Shown here: in pieces, positions 1-9,014 of the stretch
Numbering within the stretch: position 1 is the first letter of the stretch
How the letters are laid out: each line of letters starts with the position of its first letter
Source of the DNA: Ichthyophonus hoferi
Taxonomy: Eukaryota > Opisthokonta > Ichthyosporea > Ichthyophonida > Ichthyophonidae
Assembly: GCA_002751075.1 (NCBI GenBank)
Contig: NAOQ01000681.1
Span: forward strand, 2,188-12,948
Reading direction: 5' to 3'
DNA: 10,761 bases
Notes under the pieces: generated by a model
Databases searched by the model: none
Told to the model about the DNA's origin: nothing
The model's input: the letters and a program-made list of their open reading frames with translations, nothing else
Translations under genes and position numbers: made by a program

Positions 1-6
1 AGTAGT

Positions 7-200
7 TATGTATGTATGTATGTATGTATGTATGTATGTATGTATGTATGTATGTATGTATGTATGTATGTATGTAGTAATGTATGTATGTATGTGTGTG
101 TATATGTATGTATGTATGTATGTATGTAGTAATGTATGTATGTATGTGTGTATGTATGTATGTATGCATGTATGTAGGTAGGTAGGTATGTATGTATTTA
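7..200. repeat. (TATG)n tetranucleotide microsatellite
   Basis: This is an almost uninterrupted TATG/TGTA repeat. A TAGTAA interruption occurs near 75 and again near 127, followed each time by the same short run and a TGTG variant. This suggests a higher-order unit of about 52 bp made by segmental duplication inside the microsatellite. The end degenerates into GGTA repeats. It lies in presumed CTR9 intron or upstream sequence. Confidence 0.97.
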
Positions 201-749
201 TATACCATATACCAATATGTATATAATGCACTGGGCGCGGTAGTGGCAGCTTATCCTATTCCTATTATTCTGTATACCAATAATATTACCTAGAGATATC
301 TTTTGACTAATCATAGACCACTTATACCAATTAGTTTAATTTGATATTTAGTATTAATTACCAATTAGTTTAATTTGATATTTAGTATTAATTGCTAATT
401 AACTCTATAATTAGGCCTTTCATAGTTGATGAAATACTGTGTGTTTTCTCTTAAAAAGATAAATCAGATATACATATATACATATATGTTCATTATAAGT
501 GAATAGAATGGCGTTTGTTGGTAACATTGACATCAAATCTTTACTACCTACGTGGTGGAGATAGTTTAATTTAGTCTCTAGTATATTGTTGTATATTGTG
601 TGTTGTATGGTATATTGCTTATATTCTGATATGATATGCCTTGTTCTATTATATTATGCCAGGCAGGCATCTGATCGTTGATTGGTCCACCTGTGTCATA
701 TCTATCTACTCATCTATCAATTTATTAATCTAAGTGGATCTCTTTTTAG
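201..749 (+). other. Non-coding stretch, probable end of an upstream CTR9 intron
   Basis: No exon can be supported here. The sequence is AT-rich with TATATTG-like runs at about 575-660. It ends in a pyrimidine-rich acceptor (TCTTTTTAG, AG at 748-749) in front of the first recognisable CTR9 exon. The region is therefore read as intron whose donor lies upstream or outside the window. A short open run near 508-565 has no CTR9 similarity. Confidence 0.6.
326..393. repeat. Perfect 34-bp tandem duplication
   Basis: Two identical 34-bp copies abut at 326-359 and 360-393. Each begins ACCAATTAG and ends TTAGTATTAATT. A short partial echo (GCTAATTAA) follows. No mismatch is seen between the copies, so the duplication is probably recent. 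Each copy carries one CCAAT pentamer. Confidence 0.95.
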
Positions 750-3700
750 GCCTATCACATCAATCCACAAGATCAAGATATCTCCTACAATCTAGCTTTG
801 GCTCAACAAATGATCTGTGTCTCCACTCTAAGGGCCACCTTACGTAAGTACCCTATCCAGCACATAGTTTATATATATATTTATATATTTATATCGGTAT
901 AACAATTGGTTATCTTTTGAAGGGAATCTTGTTTGCTCTTTACCCATCATCTTATCGGTATTGATTTTTAAATTTCAAATGACCTTTTGAATTGAATAAT
1001 ATTGTAGTCGGTACTCCTGACTCTTCTTTCCTTTTATAGCTACCAGTGCTGAGTTACAGAGCGCCATTAAAGACATCAAGCAGGCACAAAGGTTAGTGGA
1101 TACAGGTTATACATATCTAATGGATACAACGATAGAGATTGACGATGGTAATGAGAATGGATCTATGCTGATATATAGATGTATACTATTATTTATATTT
1201 ATATATTAAGACTACCAGGTCCAATAATGCTTATACATTGTGTTTAACGAGGCATTTTTATTGGTCATTTATTTTATATCCTTGGATAACCTGGCTTATT
1301 AAGGGTAATATACTAGGATTATAAATGGTCTAATTGGCCTAATTGAATGGTTCTTTTTGTTGACCCTGTTTGGACCCGTTCCTGCCTCTCTCTCTTTCTT
1401 TCTTTCTTTTCTAGAATTTTCCGTCACCTCGCAGCCAATAGGGATCCGAGATCTAAGTTTTCTTCCAATCAATGTGAGAGGGATGTACGTCACTGCAAAG
1501 ATCTATTGATACAGGTAGGTATGTTGTGTTATTGTGTTATGATATGTTATATTAAAAATTAATGGTTCCATACGATAGGATGTAATATAATTTAATGTTA
1601 TAGCATGTTATAATATATTATAATTTATCATTTACACACATAAAGTTACCTTAGCTTTGAGTCGCCTATAAAGTTGATTTTAATTTTAAATTTAATTTTT
1701 AGTTACATTGTACAGAAAGGGTTTTGTATGTTCCGTAAAATATACTCTATACTAATTATTCATAGGATTTAACCCTTGTATTATACCAATTATTCATAAT
1801 AGTTAATTTTAAAACAAAATCTTTGCAGGCGGAGCATGTATTTGAGAAAACTCGCAGAGAGGAGGATAAGACCCACACCCGATTGGCTAAGTTCAACAAA
1901 GAGAGAAAAGCCCGGGAGGATAAATTGCAAGCATTAAAGGTAATGTTTGTTTTAAAATTTAAAATTCTAATTATTACGTTATTTTATTGACAAATATTTT
2001 AATGGCTACAATTTAAGTGAGTTGGTTGTCATTTGTCTAGAATTTTAGGTTTTTACCAACAATTTAATTAATGTTGACGCATGGATTTATCCAATCAATT
2101 TTTATTGCTTAAATTCATAAATTATAATACTGATTGGTCAATATAATCATCTCGTCCAATTTAATTTTAATTTTTTTGCCTTATTGGTTGCTTTAAGTGG
2201 ATTGCAGACTGGTAACCGGATGAGATACTATGATAAATATAGCGATTTATAATTTAAATTAGTTTGTGGTATGTATTCCTATTGACTATTAGAGCCTATC
2301 TTGAACTCTGTCTATAAGTAACTACCACTCATAATGTATATAATTATTTACTTTTATTATAAGCCTCCAAGTTTACATATAGAGCTAATGAGAAAGAATT
2401 GACTGTCTGAAATTTTTAAATATTTATACATACGTATGAACTACCTTTTATAAAATTTAAAATACCATGTAGTGAATTTACTTTACAGTATAGCGAATAG
2501 ATTACTGGTCCAACTGAAATTAAAAGAATATTCTTATTGACACCCTGTCAATTATCATAGTTTTCATAGGTTGAGCTAATACAGAGGTTATATGGCATCA
2601 AGTAGTAATATTGTATAAAATGGTTATATAGTATCTAATCATCATATATAACATGCATTTTATATTATCGTTTTGTTTAACTACAAAACTTACACATATG
2701 TTGTTATTGTGTTGCCTTTCTATATCTTTCCATACATAGTATGGTATATTATGAACCCTGTAGTTGGCCTGGTGTTTTGTTTTGAACTATATATATATAG
2801 TATTCATGGTATTATTATTATTATTATTATTATTATGACTATTACTATTCTACTACTATTACTATTATAATTACTATGTTTCAGGTTATATATATAAGGA
2901 TGTATGTATCATAACATGGTTGTGGGCTAGGATGAAAAACAAAGACAACTTATGAAGGAGGCAGAAGAACTGAGAATGAGAAGAGAGCAAGACATGAAAT
3001 ATCAAGAGGCTGCTGGGTTGGAGCTGGTAGGTTATTGTATGCATGTATCTATGTATTTATCTATGTTTGTATGTTCGTACCTTTTGCTACACTTTTCTAT
3101 CCTTTATTATAATTACCAATACTTGCACAGCATGACCTATATTTATCATATTTAATTCTATTGGGTGAGCTAAATGACTATATAATAATCATATGAACGC
3201 TAATGTATCAATTAAATCAAAGCGTGAAGAACATCTTAGAGGGCAGCAGAGGAAAGCCAGAGCCCAGGAGAGGAAAGATCGCCCTGGTTCCGACGATGAT
3301 GAAAGACCTAAGGTATAGGAAAAATTTGTTTATAGTTGCTTATTGGCGTTGATTGTTTTAATTGTTTTAATGATTGTATTTAAAAGTTATGTGTGTCGGT
3401 ATATGCAGTATCCCTTAGCAGTGACGTAATAGTGGTGTTGCAGGCCCGATTCCATATCTGATTAACTATATGTAACTCTAATTGGAATATAATATACATT
3501 GATGACGTCGTGTGTGTTTATCTAGAATCAATCTACACATTACGTAATGGTTTATATACTCATTCGAGAAAGAGAGATTGGTCGAGAGACTAAAAGAAAT
3601 TCTAATTGGTTTTAAATGATGAAAATGATTGGGTACGGATAAAGTATATATAGAGAGTTTGGGCATGGGTGGAACGGGGCTGCAATACTATATGATATTG

Positions 3701-5718
3701 TATGATATATTGTATTATATTATATTATATTTTGTTGTATTATATGATTTAATAAACATGTAGCTGTATTCCAAGGAGCCAATTTTCTTTCTCCACCTCC
3801 CTCTCTTCCCTTCCTAATCGTACCACATATTCATATAGCAACTGTTATCTCTAATCATTGCTAGTATTTAAGAACAAACAGATCATAAGCCAATTACACT
3901 ACAAAAATGAGAACGGCCGTGATCACTAACCTATCATTATGCAGAAGAGTAAAAAGAGTAAGAAGCCGAGGGCTGATTACGATGATAATGATGGGATGTT
4001 TGGCTCCGATTCTGAGCCTGAAAATTCACCAGTATGAACCTACTTGCCCTCTATCTGTTGCCCTGTATACCTTCTACCCTAACCTATCCCTGGATTTAGA
4101 ATGTATTTTTTATTTTTTATATTACGTTGTATACTCGGATTAAGGCTATATTTAATTATATTTAATTATATTTATATATCATATATCTATATTGGCTTAT
4201 GATTGGCTACGACTAATTACCACCCAATAGTATGTAGATATTATTATTATTATACAGTTTAATCGAAAGGGACTGTAAGAATAGCAACCAATTATTATGT
4301 GTATTGAACCCACTTAGCTTGGACTAGATATAACACACTGATCTACAACCAATAGAGATGCAAACCAAGTAGCCTCGGAATAGAATTAGGCAAAATAATG
4401 ATGACGTACACTCTGATGACGTACGCTTTTGTACCATAATAAATACACGAGGTACTCAAAGAACAGCTGAGAATTACCAATTGAGAATAGAAAATTTTAA
4501 TTTTTTACTGTTAATCTAAGTCGCCCATTGGCGAGGTCATTGTTTGTACACGAAACAGGGTTAATTGTATTTGTTAAGTAATCTCAATGCATAGATTGCT
4601 TGATTATATTCAAGTGAAAGTATGGGATAATATGCACTGAGCGGGAAAGACTGTTGAAGTGATTGGGTTATTTTAAGTACTAATTAAAATCAAGATTGAC
4701 TTTAATTAGTCCAAGTTAAAATTTAAACTAACTTGGCTATTGGTAGAAACGAGCCAGGAGTGATAGTGAGAGCGACGTGGAATCCAATGAGAGATTGAAG
4801 AAAAAGGCTAAGGCTGATGATGATAGGTGGGTAGGGTGTGGCTATCACTGAATTAGATTAGGACGTTGTATTGGATGTGATAAGATTAGATTAGATTGTG
4901 CTATGTTGTATTATATTAGATCATCTTGGATTATATTGTATTCTAAAATATCAGATTGTATTGCATTAGATTGATTTATAACCAATTATATTATATTCTT
5001 TTCCATGCTTTGATGCATTTCTATATGTATATACACAGGCATGCTTCCAATTGTGTTTTCATCTACGTAATGGTTTATGTATACACATTTCTCCCTATTT
5101 CTATATCTATCTATATCTAGCTATCAGTGGGGATATAATTTTGGTAGCTGGGATTGTCTAAAAGATTTCCTTGGAAAAGAATATTATGTAATGGGTATAT
5201 AACATAGTATGAATGAGATAAGATGGTTCGTTTTAAACCAGCGATTCCTAAGGATAATGTCTAAATATGGAGGCCAATGGTTCTCTCTCTCTCTCCTCTT
5301 TTTTCAACTACACTATAGTCTTAAGAAGCAGAAAATCAGTCGTGCGGGAGGCAGACATGTCGTTTCCAAGTCCTTCATCTCGGATAGCGACGAAGAGTTG
5401 GCGGAAGAGAATAACCCACTAGATGATGAGGTGCGTACAGGGGTATATGTTTGTATGAATGTATGTATATATGTCTATATGTTTATATGTATGTACATAT
5501 ATATGTTTTTAAGTAGGTATGTATATATGTATACGTTATAATATACATAAGTCTTGTCCCCCCCTCCTCTAACCTATTTATGTTTTTTTCATATTACTAA
5601 CCTCTACTTCTCACTTTTACCCATATTAAAATGTATCCAACCTTTTTAATTGCTGCAGCCCTTGTCACCTGTTCGAGAGGCCCAGGATGCCCATAGCGAC
5701 AACAACCTAAGCGATTAA
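750..5718 (+). CDS. CTR9: CTR9 homologue, Paf1 complex subunit (C-terminal part, 10 exons)
   Basis: CTR9 is the TPR scaffold of the nuclear Paf1 complex, which travels with RNA polymerase II and supports elongation, H2B ubiquitination and H3K4 methylation. The visible exons are 750-843, 1040-1091, 1415-1514, 1829-1939, 2931-3026, 3223-3312, 3945-4031, 4747-4826, 5319-5430 and 5659-5718. They sum to 882 nt, or 293 codons plus TAA, and the frame holds across every junction. Visible residues 1-49 (INPQDQDISYNLALAQQ, then ELQSAIKDIKQAQR) match the end of the TPR region. Residues 50-82 match the conserved stretch that continues into AEHVFEKTRREEDK. Residues 83-165 form a charged, probably coiled-coil helix rich in E, K, R and Q. 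Residues 166-293 are a disordered tail of alternating K/R and Ser-acidic blocks (GSDSEPE, SDSESDVES, SDSDEELAEE), typical of CTR9 tails and likely CK2 substrates. The N-terminal two thirds or so is off the window. The family call is firm. The exon 6 start is least certain: AAAG acceptor at 3222, or in-frame GCAG at 3246. No transcript was available. Confidence 0.9.
1092..1414 (+). other. CTR9 intron (323 nt) with CT-rich tract
   Basis: The donor is GTTAGT and the acceptor is TTCTAG. A long CT/CTTT run at about 1383-1411 is a strong polypyrimidine tract. The intron splits an arginine codon (AG|A). Short ORFs on both strands here are by-products of this tract and of the adjoining exon. Confidence 0.85.
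1515..1828 (+). other. CTR9 intron (314 nt)
   Basis: The donor is GTAGGT and the acceptor is CTTTGCAG. It lies between codons (phase 0). It is AT-rich with no other recognisable content; a possible branch site is GTTAAT near 1801. Confidence 0.85.
1940..2930 (+). other. Longest CTR9 intron (991 nt)
   Basis: The donor is GTAATG and the acceptor is GGGCTAG, phase 0. The acceptor has a weak pyrimidine tract, and the nearest branch-like motif is ATAAC near 2911. The ATT repeat is at 2811-2878. I see no coding exon, transposon ends or RNA gene. The ORF at 2673-2870 is low-complexity sequence driven by the repeat. Confidence 0.8.
2811..2878. repeat. (ATT)n microsatellite with ATT/ACT extension
   Basis: A pure ATT run covers about 2811-2835. 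It is followed by a degenerate mix of ATT and ACT units to about 2878. It lies inside the longest CTR9 intron. Confidence 0.93.
3313..3944 (+). other. CTR9 intron (632 nt) with good branch site
   Basis: The donor is GTATAG. The branch site ACTAAC is at 3925-3930, and the acceptor is TATGCAG at 3944. The intron holds TGACGT motifs at 3422 and 3503, a 15-mer at 3541 that recurs at 5064, and a degenerate TATTGTATT run at about 3690-3745. The minus-strand ORF at 3478-3666 has no recognisable domain. Confidence 0.85.
4032..4746 (+). other. CTR9 intron (715 nt) with paired hairpins before the acceptor
   Basis: The donor is GTATGA and the acceptor is TTGGTAG (AG 4745-4746). The intron holds a direct repeat TGATGACGTAC at 4399-4409 and 4414-4424, and two adjacent inverted repeats at 4679-4736. 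The second inverted repeat includes the likely branch site ACTAAC at 4727-4732. No coding exon was found inside. Confidence 0.85.
4679..4736 (+). promoter_or_regulatory. Two adjacent hairpin-forming inverted repeats over the branch site
   Basis: Arms ACTAATTAAA (4679-4688) and TTTAATTAGT (4701-4710) are perfect complements around a 12-nt loop. Immediately after, CCAAGTTA (4711-4718) and TAACTTGG (4729-4736) pair around a 10-nt loop. The putative branch A at 4731 falls in the right arm of the second hairpin, about 15 nt from the acceptor AG. The pairing is visible in the sequence; an effect on splicing is inference. Confidence 0.5.
4827..5318 (+). other. CTR9 intron (492 nt)
   Basis: The donor is GTGGGT and the acceptor is CACTATAG at 5318. 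It splits a serine codon (AG|T). A degenerate ATTAGATTGTATT-type run covers about 4850-4990, and a strong CT tract covers about 5280-5305. An ORF beginning at 5209 simply reads from this intron through exon 9 and is not a separate gene. Confidence 0.85.
5443..5535. repeat. Degenerate TATG/TATA microsatellite
   Basis: An imperfect run of GTATGTATAT-type units begins about a dozen bases after the donor of the last CTR9 intron (5431-5658). It is the same motif class as the pure repeat at the left end of the window. The intron itself has a TACTAAC branch site near 5595-5601 and acceptor TGCTGCAG. Confidence 0.8.
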
Positions 5719-5833
5719 ATAATTGGTCTATCCTTATGTTAAGGTCTAAGATTTTATTGGATCGTGGTTGTCAAAGCTGTGTGTATTTGGTTGTCTAGCT
5801 CTGGTAACTAGCTTCCATAGAATTAAAATTTTA

Positions 5834-6232
5834 ATTAAAGTCAAACTCCAGAAGATACGATTAGATGTGACTGTACCATGTAATACAATGTAATCTAATG
5901 TAATAGAATATCATCTATTTCCCTCATCTCCCAAGATTCCTATTGGCCAGCCTATATAAACCAATTAGATAGATGGGTGCGGTACCTTTATAAAGATATA
6001 TAATCTGACGCATTAATCATGAAGTTTTAGCAAACTTCCTTTTCATTTTTCATTAGCAAGTGATATTTAACTTTTGGCTTTAAATTATGTGGATGTGTAT
6101 GATTAGTCTGCAATGAACCTAGTTTGGCCTGCATACTGTTATAGAAAATTATAGAATGTTACAAATGAAGTGAATAATGGTATAGCTATACATTTTGGAC
6201 TTTTTACTGTGTTGTTATGATAAATAAATAAA
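5834..6232 (+). terminator. Candidate CTR9 polyadenylation signals
   Basis: Two candidates follow the CTR9 stop. ATTAAA at 5834-5839 lies about 115 nt downstream. Overlapping AATAAA hexamers at 6223-6228 and 6227-6232 lie about 505 nt downstream. In DNA this AT-rich such hexamers are common, so neither is proven. Confidence 0.25.
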
Positions 6233-6805
6233 CACAACTCGGAGATAGACGTACATTTTAATCGTCTTAATCATTTCGCTACATGTTAATGTATTTCCAA
6301 TGTATGTGGTTTGAAAATTTTAAATACTCTAATCTCGCCGGTATTTGCAGAAAACGTAGCTTTAATTCTAAAACAATCCCATTCATATATTAGCATGCAT
6401 ATATATAGTATGTGTATTGTAGCTAGGTCTTAGCATATGGTAGATCCAGAAAACACAGTATTCATTGGTGTTAGCAAATCGTCAAATATCTTAAAGTAAC
6501 TATAAATTGAAACTATGTACATCATTTGAAATTCGAGTATTTAAAAGAGTAAAACTAATTTAAAATACAAATATTATCTTTTGAAGTATGCAAAGAAATA
6601 TTTGACAGCTTACTGTACTTAATAATTATTTAACCATGTTTTTGTATGCTGTATGCTATGACATTGTATTGTAGTATGTTGCATTGTATTTTATTGTATT
6701 GGATTGGACTGTATTTTATTGGTAATGTATGTTTGATCAGATTACTGTCTGACTAGGTTGAGTGTAGATATAGGAAGTATACATCTACAACAGGAGTGTT
6801 GCAAT

Positions 6806-6876
6806 GGTTATTATTGGAGGGTTGATTATTTTAAAAACAATAATGATCAAAGTACCAATATTCCTCCAATCCAACC
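6806..6876 (-). repeat. Imperfect inverted repeat 3' of the GH114 gene
   Basis: GGTTATTATTGGAGG (6806-6820) is nearly complementary to CCTCCAATCCAACC (6863-6876), with about 42 nt between the arms. It lies about 130-200 nt beyond the GH114 stop, so it could fold in that transcript's 3' untranslated region. The GC-richer arms stand out from their surroundings. Confidence 0.5.
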
Positions 6877-7007
6877 TAAATCAGAAGTTAAAGCTTAAAA
6901 TTTAAAGTTTATCACACAGTGACGAACATGTATATTACAAGTCCTGATATCTCCAATAACAATCATTCAATGATAGAAGTTTAGCCAATAAAAATGTTTC
7001 TTTGTTG

Positions 7008-8978
7008 TTATGGGGACACGTTAGGGAAGTCGCGACCACTATCAGGCGAACTACATGAATTGCAATTGGCCCATGTGCTTGCATCCCATTTAGCAGGAAC
7101 CAATAAGTTAGCGCCAATTGAAGAAGTCTGACGACACATCTTACAGAATGCTGCCCCATAATCCTGCTCCCAGTACAGGGTCTTATCTATTTTAATATCT
7201 TTAAGAGTGATATTGCATTCGTGCATAGATGCTATTGTCCCCACCCTAGTGGCTGATTTAACCTCTGATGCCTGCCGAGCACAGTCCTGCTCCAATAGCA
7301 TGGCACGATATTTAGCTATTCTCTTTTTATTTTCCACAGAGGTGGGAGTGACATTGTATTGATGAATGAAAATAGCTTTCCGGGCGTTGATAAAGGGACT
7401 CATTTCTTTCCTGTAGTAGTTATCAAACTCAATTTCTTCCACAACTAAAAAGTCGAAGAATGGTTCGAGTGCCTTTGCAGTAAAGTATAAGTGGTTAGAA
7501 TATACTACTAACACTCTATGTGTCGGGGATGGGATGTATGCAAAGTATATTTCCTAAGCTCTCTGTTTACTGGCTCCTATATATGACGATTTACAATATT
7601 AGAACATTAGAACCACAATGGAGCCACATAAAAACAATATTTTAATGTTTTTCTTGGTAAATTGATAGTGTAATTGGCATAACACTGACACTATTGCATA
7701 GCTGAATGTTCAATTTACAGAAGAGAGAGGGAAGGTGTGAGAAGGTAAGGGTTTATTCTTAAGCATTAGTCGTCCAGTGTACATTTATATTAGCCTTACC
7801 AAGATGTAAAAGAAAAATATGAGGAATTAAAAAAAAAAGAAACAAAAACTATTGAGAAATGCGATAGTAGAGTTGACATATATATATACATATAATATAT
7901 TATTTCCTAATGACTTAGAGAAGGGAGTGAGAATGATTTAATCTAAAACAATAATAGTATTAATAATGAAAATAGTAATAAACGTAATCCTAAGAGAGAT
8001 AAAAAGACAGACAAAGTGAGACACAAAGTAAGCATGCATATTCAAGCTATTATCCGATTGTTTTGGTGCAAGTAAATGGGCACATTTCTTTTATATATTT
8101 GCGCCGATATATGTATTTGATAAAGCTTGCATTTTTGAAATCAATGTAAGTGTATGCTTCTCATAGGCAGTTATTTTTGCAGAGAGAGAATGGAGATTGT
8201 ATATACACCTGCATTATATTCTGGCGGTTTATGTGCCTAGCAATCATGATATAAATACATAAATACAAACTCGTATACGACCTAAAATTATATTTAAGAA
8301 CAGATTTCATATATAAATGTTAATAATAATACTTACAGATGCTTGAGGGAGATCGTTTTTTAAGCCTATGGCCATACCCAAAGAATGGGTATATTGTGCC
8401 AGCCACATATTATATCCAAGCTGAAACATATACATATCGTGGGTAGCTGGATTATCTTCCTTATAAATACTTTGGTTTTTTATACATCCCTTCCTTTTAA
8501 GTATACGTTTATTTCCTATCTTGCGATAACGAGGGGTTGCTTGCCAACAATCCACGTTATCTGGTTCTATTATATCACAACCTCGGTGTTTTGCGTGGGT
8601 TAGTCGAAAAGCCATTAAAGGTAATAACGTTTCTTGCTTGCGGATGTCAAGCCAGATCTCGTCCGACCATCCCCTCATACGGTTGCCATAAATCTACACG
8701 AATAAGAAGGGTTAGTAAGAATGCTATATCAAAAGAATGTTGGTCACTAAGTGAAAACAATGAGTAAAATAAATTATTATGTGAAATCTGTTTGGGTATA
8801 AATGTTTAAACTCTACCCATATTTATAATTATTATTGGATATATCCAACAGATTGAAGCATATATCTATAGCCAACCCGGTAAAAATACGACACAATGAA
8901 AATATCAAAACAAAAATTAGAAATAAATGCGTGGAGAAAATTATAAATAATTCCACTTCATCATAATAATAATTATAA

Positions 8979-9014
<36 letters not shown>

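Larger units (their letters stand above)
5719..7007. other. Gap between convergent genes, no gene seen
   Basis: CTR9 ends at 5718 on the plus strand and the GH114 gene ends at 7008 on the minus strand, so both 3' untranslated regions and polyadenylation sites should lie here. The sequence is AT-rich, with pentanucleotide-like TTGTA/ATTGT runs at about 5870-5915 and 6650-6720, a 16-bp palindrome at 5821-5836 and an imperfect inverted repeat at 6806-6876. I found no ORF worth reporting and no tRNA or rRNA. Confidence 0.75.

Noticed and set aside
1-200. Possible CRISPR-like array
   Set aside because: It is a simple tetranucleotide repeat with no spacers, in eukaryotic DNA.
508-566. ATG-initiated 18-codon run starting MAFVGNIDIK
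   Set aside because: Too short, with no CTR9 similarity and no supporting splice context; most likely chance.
1299-1562. Overlapping short ORFs on both strands (1299-1493 minus, 1347-1562 plus)
   Set aside because: They are products of the CT-rich intron tract and of reading in or opposite CTR9 exon 3 (1415-1514). They have no domain, and the exon explains the coding signal.
2673-2870. 65-codon plus-strand ORF
   Set aside because: It is low-complexity and driven by T-rich intron and the ATT microsatellite, with no coding signal.
3478-3666. 62-codon minus-strand ORF in a CTR9 intron
   Set aside because: No recognisable motif, low-complexity composition, and it lies wholly inside a well-supported intron.
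3907-4143. 78-codon plus-strand ORF
   Set aside because: It overlaps CTR9 exon 7 in a different frame; the KSKKSKK frame continues CTR9 and fits the splice sites.
5821-5836. 16-bp palindrome AATTAAAATTTTAATT as a terminator or binding site
   Set aside because: It is pure A/T in very AT-rich spacer with no loop; such palindromes are expected by chance.
6935-7159. 74-codon minus-strand ORF
   Set aside because: It overlaps the end of GH114 exon 3 in another frame, and the GH114 frame is the conserved one.
7461-7472. GGTTCGAGTGCC resembling a tRNA T-arm
   Set aside because: It lies inside GH114 exon 3, and no acceptor stem, D-arm or anticodon arm can be built around it.
8385-8767. Two plus-strand ORFs (8385-8603, 8537-8767)
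   Set aside because: They are antisense to GH114 exon 2, which is strongly supported by family motifs.
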